64,000 nt of DNA, from positions 1 to 64,000 of the forward strand of contig JANQOZ010000061.1 of assembly GCA_028285525.1 (NCBI GenBank), in the 5' to 3' direction. The translations under genes were made by a program, and so were the position numbers. This stretch comes from Lysobacterales bacterium (GTDB lineage Bacteria > Pseudomonadota > Gammaproteobacteria > Xanthomonadales > SZUA-38). Below, one piece after another: positions 58,405 to 64,000 of the stretch. The notes beneath the pieces were generated by a model, which made no database searches, was not told where the DNA came from, and saw nothing but the letters and a program-made list of their open reading frames with translations. How positions within the stretch are numbered: position 1 is the stretch's first letter; each line of letters begins with the position of its first letter.

Positions 58405-61187
58405 GAGCTTGGGGCTTCCTCGGCGGCTGTCAGGTTCTCTCTCGGTGGTGCCGGCGCGACGTAGCCTACCACCAGCAGCAGCACGCCAACGGCCAGGAAC
58501 GACACAATTCTCGCGATCGTGCCGGTGTTGCCCAGGTCGACCACAAACAGCTTGAGGACAACCAGCGCCATCAGTCCGGTGCCGATCAGCCAGGTCCAGC
58601 GCTGGCCCGCTTTGGCGCCCCAGAACATCGCGCCAAACCCCAGGACCGCCCAGTAGACCGACAGCGCCGCCTGAACCTGCACCGAGTTCAGTAACGCCTC
58701 AGCGTTCCAGGTGAGATCGAAGAGGTGAAAGACGCTGCGCACGATGGCCAGGGTGGTAAACGCGAATGCCGTGATCGCCCACGCCGTCAGTGCCAGGTGC
58801 CAGCGCTGCGGCTCCTGCAGCCAGCGACCGTTTTGCCGGCAGGTGGTTAGAAGGCTGTATGCGGTCAGCAGGCCGGCGAGGGTCAGCAGGTCCAGCGGGT
58901 TGAGCACAGGCACAAACGGCAGCGGCGCGGGATCGCCGGGCAGCTCGAGACTCAGCAGCCCGGTGATAAACAACACGCCCAGCGTCAGGATGCCACAGGC
59001 AGCGAGATAGCTGCCGCCAAACTGAACGAAGGGCCAGCGCTCGGTGCCGGCAGAAAACCAGCGGTCGATTCTGAGCCGTGAGGGCGTCCTCAGCGACATG
59101 GTCAGGCCCACCAGGCCCAGCACGCCGGCCAGGCCGGCGCTCCACGACCACAGCATGCCGAAGTCGGCCTGCTCCATTCGCCTGACAATATCCATCAGCA
59201 GGATCGATCCAAACAGGAGCGGCCCGGAAGCGTGCCAGACGTTGCCCAGCAGGCGACCGATCCTGCTGGTGATGGCTGAGAAGGATTGCAGGATCGCAAA
59301 ATGGGCGGCAACCGCCAGCGGCCACGCCAGCAGCCCCAGACCCGCTAGAAAGTTCTCGCCGTCGAGGAGGTAGAGCACCGCCATCGGAGCCAGCAGCGGC
59401 AGGTAGGCGAGAGACGCATAGCGGGCGGCGGTCCAGTTCAGCCGGTCGGCAACCCGCGCGAGGGCCCAACCGCTCAGGGCCAGGAAGCCGAGGATCAGGT
59501 GGAGGCGAATCCCTCGCGGGCCATGGTCCAGAATCTCGGCGATGCCGCCGCCGGCCCAGAAGGCCAGGCCCCACAGCAGCAGGGGAATTGCGAGCAGGTT
59601 CTGCCACCGCCACGGTTGGGGGTCAGCGGTCAGGTAGCGGGCAGCAAACAGCGCGGCGCCGGCGATGAGCACGGCGCTGAGGTAGTTCCCGTTGAGCACC
59701 GCCATACCGGGATCGCTCAGCCAGCCTTCGTCGAGAAAGACCGCACCACCGGCGAACAGCAGCAGCGCGCCGCTGATGCGGGCCAGCAGGCCGTTCTGAC
59801 GGACGCCGATCCAAACCAGCGCCGCGCCTTCCAGGGCCCAGGCGGCGGCGGTCCAGCGGTCGCCAAGCGCGAGCGGAATGGCGATGGTGGCAAACGCGAT
59901 GGCGAGGGCGCTGAACGACTCCGTCAACAGGCGCATGCTGGCTACACCTGAGCGCTTGAGCCCGATCGCGGCGAGCACGTAGAACACGGCGGTCAGCAGC
60001 GCTGAAATCGCGAGACCATACTCGGTATGCCGGACCATCTCCGCCTGCAGGGCGAAGGCGATGACCGGCGTGCCGAATACCAGCGTGCCGTCGACCAGGC
60101 CTTTCAGGTTCGGCGGCTGGCGCAGAGCAAACAGCACGGCGATCCCCTGGTAAAACAGAAAATAGGCGATCAGAAACGGTTGTGTACTGCCCAGCAGGGC
60201 GGGTTCGTAAGATCGGACGCCCCAGGCGGCGGCCACGCCGAAGGTAAAGAAAAACCCCAGAAGGTTCAGGATGCGCCAGGACTTGTACCAGGTGACTCCC
60301 AGTACGGCGGCGTTCAGCAGCAGGTAGTAGGAAAAAAGCGCGACGTGGTTTCCCGCGCCCGTGGAAATGAGCACCGGCGCCAGGAATCCGCCGGCGATCC
60401 CGAGGATTGCGAGCCCGCGGGCGTTCAGCACAACCGCCAGCACGCCAGCGGCGGCGGTAAGGCCCACCAACAGGATAAACGCCAGCGGTGCCGGCAGCAG
60501 CGGGTGCAGGCGAAAGGCCGCGAAAATCGTCAGGAACAGCACGCCGATGCCGCCGCCCAGCAGACTGACGGCGTAGACGCGTAGCCGCTCCCGCAGGCGC
60601 CAGCCGACGCCAAGCATGACAAAAGCCGCAGCGGCAACGCCCGCGTAGCGCAGCTCGATGGGCAAGGTCAGCATCTGCGAATCTACCGCATACTTGAGCA
60701 GGAACGACACGCCGAAAAACGACACCACGACGCCGAGCTTGACCGGCACGTTGCCGGTGGTCAGCCAGGATCTGGCGGCGGCAAAAATCTTCTGAAGAAT
60801 GCCTGGAACCCTAGGCGTTTCGGGTTGGGCGGGCAAAGCCTGGTCCTGGCGGGCCGGTTCATCTGACCGCGCCTGGTTCAGCGAGGCGCGTGCGTCGAAG
60901 CTTGAGTCGGGCTCGGCGGCCCCGGCGGCCGCCGGCTTGGCGGGCTGCGCTGGCGCCGGGCCCCTTTCGAACGCCTCAGGTTCCAGCCGGGCGAGTCTCG
61001 CCGCCTGCTCCTGCAGCAATCGCTTGCTCTGGCGATTCTGCGCCAGCAGATAACCCAGCGAGCCGCCGACAAACAGTCCAAGCATCTCGCGACCCATGTC
61101 CGCAAACCAAAGGCCGGCGACAGCCCCAACGATGATCAGTATCAGTTGCATCCCATGATTCCCAAATCTGAAGCGCAGCGCGTTCAT
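58401..61187 (-). CDS. DUF2339 family polytopic membrane protein
   Basis: 928 residues with about 25 predicted membrane spans. An N-terminal hydrophobic segment, LLQEQAARLARLE coiled helix and an Ala/Pro-rich linker (about 50-115) precede the first repeat of spans beginning near VPVKLGVVVSFFGVSFLLKYA. This is the DUF2339 layout. The C-terminal ends with a short polar tail (PPRENLTAAEEAPSS). It is paired with DUF3999 in a two-gene operon. A small interlocked inverted repeat lies upstream at about 61231-61252. The role is not known. Confidence 0.9.
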   Translation of the reverse strand: MNALRFRFGNHGMQLILIIVGAVAGLWFADMGREMLGLFVGGSLGYLLAQNRQSKRLLQEQAARLARLEPEAFERGPAPAQPAKPAAAGAAEPDSSFDARASLNQARSDEPARQDQALPAQPETPRVPGILQKIFAAARSWLTTGNVPVKLGVVVSFFGVSFLLKYAVDSQMLTLPIELRYAGVAAAAFVMLGVGWRLRERLRVYAVSLLGGGIGVLFLTIFAAFRLHPLLPAPLAFILLVGLTAAAGVLAVVLNARGLAILGIAGGFLAPVLISTGAGNHVALFSYYLLLNAAVLGVTWYKSWRILNLLGFFFTFGVAAAWGVRSYEPALLGSTQPFLIAYFLFYQGIAVLFALRQPPNLKGLVDGTLVFGTPVIAFALQAEMVRHTEYGLAISALLTAVFYVLAAIGLKRSGVASMRLLTESFSALAIAFATIAIPLALGDRWTAAAWALEGAALVWIGVRQNGLLARISGALLLFAGGAVFLDEGWLSDPGMAVLNGNYLSAVLIAGAALFAARYLTADPQPWRWQNLLAIPLLLWGLAFWAGGGIAEILDHGPRGIRLHLILGFLALSGWALARVADRLNWTAARYASLAYLPLLAPMAVLYLLDGENFLAGLGLLAWPLAVAAHFAILQSFSAITSRIGRLLGNVWHASGPLLFGSILLMDIVRRMEQADFGMLWSWSAGLAGVLGLVGLTMSLRTPSRLRIDRWFSAGTERWPFVQFGGSYLAACGILTLGVLFITGLLSLELPGDPAPLPFVPVLNPLDLLTLAGLLTAYSLLTTCRQNGRWLQEPQRWHLALTAWAITAFAFTTLAIVRSVFHLFDLTWNAEALLNSVQVQAALSVYWAVLGFGAMFWGAKAGQRWTWLIGTGLMALVVLKLFVVDLGNTGTIARIVSFLAVGVLLLVVGYVAPAPPRENLTAAEEAPSS

Positions 61188-61230
61188 CCCGCACTATGCC
61201 AGTATTCAAACACCTGTTTTGATTCAGGCG

Positions 61231-61252
61231 TCACGGTATCGCTACGTGATAC
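61231..61252. promoter_or_regulatory. Interlocked inverted repeats before the DUF2339 gene
   Basis: TCACG/CGTGA (61231-61235, 61245-61249) and GTATC/GATAC (61236-61240, 61248-61252) overlap each other about 45 bases upstream of the ATG. It could be an operator. The rest of 61188-61359 shows only a small hairpin at 61301-61314 (CCGCC/GGCGG) beyond the HEAT gene end. Confidence 0.25.
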
Positions 61253-61359
61253 TTTCGGTGGTAAATGGCTGCACTAGAGCGCCAAAGGTGTACCGATACG
61301 CCGCCGTAAGGCGGGGCCGGCTCAGAGGCCAACGGGCCTAAATCGCCTGCGTTCGTCGC

Positions 61360-62514
61360 CTATTTGAGCGTCAGCTCGAAGCGCCGGCGCTCGCCGACCG
61401 TGCCGTTGACGACCAGCGAAACAAAATGCTCGCCCGGGTAGAGCGTGCGGGTGGTCATAGGGCGAAAGGGCAGGCGTTTGCTCAGTTCCACGGACTCACC
61501 TGCGGCGACCTCAAGGTCTTTGAGCGTAAACATTTTCGCCTTGTGGGAGCCGTCGTTTTTCAGAAACTCGACGCTGAGAAAAATCTTCAGGCGCTGCCGG
61601 GCGCGCGACTTCAGGATAGCGCGCCAGTGCAGCGCTTCGCCAACGCGCACCCGCTCAGTGTACTCGAGCGATGAAACGGCAAACTTCGGACGGTCCGGGT
61701 AGCCCAGCAGTCTGAGGGCGCCGACGTTGTTGCCTTTGACCAGACTGCGAAGCGCGTGGCTCGTCAGCCACTGCATCTCCGTCGGGTCCGGGTGCGGCTT
61801 CTTCTGCCAGCGCTTCAGCGTCGCCAGCAGCAGGTCGGGATCCTGCTTGCTGAGATCGTTCAGGTTGTTCGCCACCGACCGAACCACGTAGCGGGTGCGG
61901 TCCTGATAAAGCTGATCCAGCACGGCGATCACGTCAGCGGACGGCAGCTTCACCCGCATGGCCCAGGGCAGCAGCGGGCGAATGCCCTCCGAGGCGAGGC
62001 GTCGCACGTGGTAATTGGCGTCTTGCGCCCAGCGCCTGACCTGGACCATCGTCTGCTCGGGAAACTGCGCCAGAAAGGGTCGAATCGCCAGTTCGGACGA
62101 GAAGCGCATCGTTGCTTCCCTCAGGAAGTCGAGCGATCGATCGAGATGCTGCTCGCTGCAGCCGTGCCGCGCCACGTACTCGCCGGGCACCACCCAGATG
62201 AAGCGCCCGAAGTCGTCGTCGGTGAGCTCCGGGTCCAGCGGCGGCGGCAGGGCGCCTTTGAGAATGTCGACGGCTTCTGGAAACTCGCTGGGAAGCTGCT
62301 GCTCAAGCAAATCCACCAGGCAGAAAATGCGTTCTTTGAGCTCAAGCTTGGGAAACCGTCGGCCGGCTGCACGGATCAGCTTCTGGGCGCTGAAGGTCGC
62401 GCCGCTCGCGTACTCAGCGGCTGACCGCTCGACCGACTCAGCCAGCAGCTTTGTGGTCTCACGGTTAAACAGGTCGTCCTTCAGGGAAAACCCGGTTTCG
62501 GCTTTGACGCTCAT
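61360..62514 (-). CDS. HEAT-repeat DNA alkylation repair-like protein
   Basis: 384 residues, without signal or membrane span. Helical HEAT-like repeats fill the first ~270 residues, with signatures such as VRRWAQDANYHVRRLASEGIRPLLPW and YVVRSVANNLNDLSKQDPDLLL that match AlkC/AlkD-like DNA alkylation repair proteins. The C-terminal ~100 residues form a beta-rich domain (RARQRLKIFLSVEFL, RTLYPGEHFVSLVVNG), as in AlkC. It probably excises 3-methyladenine or a similar lesion; catalytic residues cannot be verified here. It lies 26 bases after the SDR gene. Confidence 0.85.
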   Translation of the reverse strand: MSVKAETGFSLKDDLFNRETTKLLAESVERSAAEYASGATFSAQKLIRAAGRRFPKLELKERIFCLVDLLEQQLPSEFPEAVDILKGALPPPLDPELTDDDFGRFIWVVPGEYVARHGCSEQHLDRSLDFLREATMRFSSELAIRPFLAQFPEQTMVQVRRWAQDANYHVRRLASEGIRPLLPWAMRVKLPSADVIAVLDQLYQDRTRYVVRSVANNLNDLSKQDPDLLLATLKRWQKKPHPDPTEMQWLTSHALRSLVKGNNVGALRLLGYPDRPKFAVSSLEYTERVRVGEALHWRAILKSRARQRLKIFLSVEFLKNDGSHKAKMFTLKDLEVAAGESVELSKRLPFRPMTTRTLYPGEHFVSLVVNGTVGERRRFELTLK

Positions 62515-62540
62515 CGGCGTTTCTGGTGTCTTGCCAGACC

Positions 62541-63341
62541 CTAAACGTAGCGTCGGCGGAGCTTACGCATGCCGCCCACCCAGCGACCGTAGTTCTCCGC
62601 CTTGTGCTGCATGTATTGAACCACCTGCGGGTGAGTGAGGATCAGAAACGATTCGTCAGCGATCCCCTGCATGATGGCCGCGGCCGCGTCGTCAGCGCTT
62701 AAGATCCCGTCGAGGTCATTGCCCGCGATGCCGGTTGGCGCCTCTTCGCCATCTTCGTCATAGCCGATCAGCGCGGTGGCCACCGCCTGCGGGCAGACCA
62801 CCGACACCTTGATGCCGTCGTCGCCGTGCGAGATGGCCAGCGACTCGGCCAGCCCGACGGCGGCATGTTTGGTGCTGGAGTAGGCGGCGTCTCCGATCTG
62901 ACTCAGCAGGCCGGCTGCGGAGGCAACGTTGATGAGATAACCGTCGCCGCGTTCAACCATGCCCGGAATCAGGCGGCGCGCGGCGTAGACGTGGGCCATC
63001 ACGTTGACCGACCAGCAGCGCTCCCAGACGGCGTTCGGCTGGGACGCGATATTTTTCGAATCCGGCGGGAGCTCGCCAACACCCGCGTTGCTGACAAACA
63101 GGTCGATCGGTCCGTGGGCCTGTTCGACCTCATCGATCAGCGCAATGACCTGGCTCTCGTCGGCTACGTTGACCTCGTGGCCACTCCCGTCGATTTCTTC
63201 CGCCAGCGTCCGGGCGCCCGCGCCGTCGAGGTCGGCGACCGCTACGTGGTGCGCACCGGCCCGGTGCAGGGCTCGGCAGAGCGCCCGTCCAATCCCCCGG
63301 CTGCCGCCGGTCACTACCGCAACTTTGTTCTGCATATCCAT
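62541..63341 (-). CDS. Short-chain dehydrogenase/reductase
   Basis: 266 residues of the classical SDR type: NAD(P) motif VVTGGSRGIGRAL, acidic residue in VAVADLDGAGA suggesting NAD preference, NAG in FVSNAGVG, the catalytic Ser in INVASAAG and Tyr-x-x-x-Lys in YSSTKHAAVG. A C-terminal extension of ~30 residues is rich in Arg and Tyr. It is the first gene of a minus-strand pair with the HEAT-repeat gene. Substrate is unknown. Confidence 0.92.
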   Translation of the reverse strand: MDMQNKVAVVTGGSRGIGRALCRALHRAGAHHVAVADLDGAGARTLAEEIDGSGHEVNVADESQVIALIDEVEQAHGPIDLFVSNAGVGELPPDSKNIASQPNAVWERCWSVNVMAHVYAARRLIPGMVERGDGYLINVASAAGLLSQIGDAAYSSTKHAAVGLAESLAISHGDDGIKVSVVCPQAVATALIGYDEDGEEAPTGIAGNDLDGILSADDAAAAIMQGIADESFLILTHPQVVQYMQHKAENYGRWVGGMRKLRRRYV

Positions 63342-63398
63342 GGCGCCAGTTTACCGCAGCCCGTGCCCGATCGGCGGTTGATCGCCAGCCTGTTGAGC

Positions 63399-64000
63399 CT
63401 ACGCTTGGGCCCGGCGTCGCCGAAGCCAGGCGCGACCCAGCAGTACGCCGATCAGCAGGAGCGTCAGCAGAATCCCCCCGATGGTCAGGTAGATCGGCGT
63501 CAGGTCCGGACCGGTCAGCAGATAGAAGGACAGCTCCGAACCGAGCTGCTCGCCGTATTCGGAGTTGGTAAACAGAACAAAACCCCAGTCTTTCTCGGGG
63601 TCCACCGCAAAATACGACGTAAAACCGTAGTTGTTGCCGCCGTGCAGATAGATGTTGGTGAACGGCAGGCGAGGCTTGAAGAAACCCAGCGTGTAGTCCA
63701 CCTTGATGCCGTTGTACTCATCGACAAACGAGTGCACGGTGTACAGCTCGCGAAAGCTGCTGGGCCTAAGGCCTTTATCGTCCATGAAGGCGATCAGCCA
63801 GCGGGAAAAGTCCTGTGCCTCCGAATGGACCGAGGCGGGCGCAACAAACTTAAAGCGCACCGCACGATCGTAGTCCCTCTCGGGACTGATCCACTCACCG
63901 TTCTCATCGTAGGGCTCCGCCTTGTGGGTCTTGCTGTAGTCATCCTGGATAAAGACCGTGTGCTGCAGCCCCAGCGGCTGGGCCACCACCTCCTGGAAAC
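63399..64000 (-). CDS. Serine beta-lactamase-like hydrolase, C-terminal part (partial)
   Basis: The frame is open beyond the window edge (its sequence before 63989 reads Phe-Gln-Glu-Val), so the N-terminal part with the SxxK and YxN motifs is missing. The seen ~200 residues contain VHSEAQDFSRWL, YTLGFFKPRLP, HGGNNYGFTSYFA with the HxG motif of class C-like enzymes, and a C-terminal membrane span (PIYLTIGGILLTLLLIGVLL) with a basic tail RRRRAQA. The enzyme is probably anchored with its catalytic domain in the periplasm; function is likely peptidase or esterase rather than antibiotic resistance. Confidence 0.85.
   Translation of the reverse strand, partial: FQEVVAQPLGLQHTVFIQDDYSKTHKAEPYDENGEWISPERDYDRAVRFKFVAPASVHSEAQDFSRWLIAFMDDKGLRPSSFRELYTVHSFVDEYNGIKVDYTLGFFKPRLPFTNIYLHGGNNYGFTSYFAVDPEKDWGFVLFTNSEYGEQLGSELSFYLLTGPDLTPIYLTIGGILLTLLLIGVLLGRAWLRRRRAQA

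Noticed and set aside
1..64000. tRNA or rRNA genes
   Set aside because: No cloverleaf-like segments or rRNA-conserved stretches were noticed in the intergenic gaps by eye; a tRNA search program would settle it.

Overview
The window is about 64 kb of GC-rich chromosomal DNA, densely coding, with overlapping start and stop codons and no rRNA, tRNA, CRISPR array, transposase or phage gene that I could find. Gene content (FadE-type acyl-CoA dehydrogenase, PntAB, GltBD, Hsp33, a TonB-dependent receptor with an N-terminal carboxyl-rich plug, several 2-oxoglutarate/Fe(II) oxygenases, GTP-type PEP carboxykinase) fits a free-living, probably aquatic gammaproteobacterium near the Xanthomonadales/Chromatiales. 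That placement is inference from gene content only.

Layout. 1-4.1 kb: end of pntA, pntB, a small DUF7009-like protein, an ADP/ATP-translocase-like MFS carrier and an outer-membrane barrel, closed by a bidirectional hairpin. 4.1-7.5 kb (minus): alpha/beta hydrolase and fadE. 7.7-10.5 kb: GTP-PEPCK (pckG) and a histone-deacetylase-like amidohydrolase. 10.5-17.4 kb: a TetR regulator followed by a beta-oxidation operon (thiolase, bifunctional hydratase/dehydrogenase, enoyl-CoA hydratase, acyl-CoA dehydrogenase), a DUF427 protein and a small membrane protein. Related ACTTG/CAAGT inverted repeats lie in front of the TetR gene and in front of the hydrolase-fadE operon, although with different spacing. 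18.2-20.4 kb: ECF sigma factor, membrane partner and DUF4097 beta-strand-repeat protein in one operon. 20.4-24.4 kb: NRDE protein, CRTAC1 (FG-GAP/UnbV) protein and a TPR protein. 24.4-27.7 kb: a TonB-dependent receptor with a structured leader and a strong UUCG-loop terminator.

27.7-38.2 kb is the most unusual part. After a short repeat element and two envelope proteins of unknown function come seven different 2-oxoglutarate/Fe(II) oxygenases: four on the plus strand and three on the minus strand, converging near 34.07 kb. Two carry Sel1 repeats and one carries TPR repeats ahead of the catalytic domain. A beta-barrel resembling the C-terminal part of a TonB receptor and a 62-residue single-span peptide gene follow. 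I propose that this is a dedicated hydroxylation locus served by the neighbouring receptor; substrate and purpose cannot be read from the sequence.

38.3-64 kb is mostly housekeeping: hslO, a LEA-type lipoprotein, two orphan oligopeptide-type ABC permeases, gltBD with a coupled NTF2-like protein, a Cys/Met-metabolism PLP enzyme coupled to a 3-hydroxyacyl-CoA dehydrogenase, a class D beta-lactamase, a D-2-hydroxyacid dehydrogenase, an FdhF/YdeP-type molybdopterin oxidoreductase, a histidine phosphatase, an acyl-CoA dehydrogenase, DUF3999 and DUF2339 envelope proteins, a HEAT-repeat DNA-alkylation-repair-like protein, an SDR and the C-terminal part of a serine beta-lactamase-like hydrolase that runs off the window.
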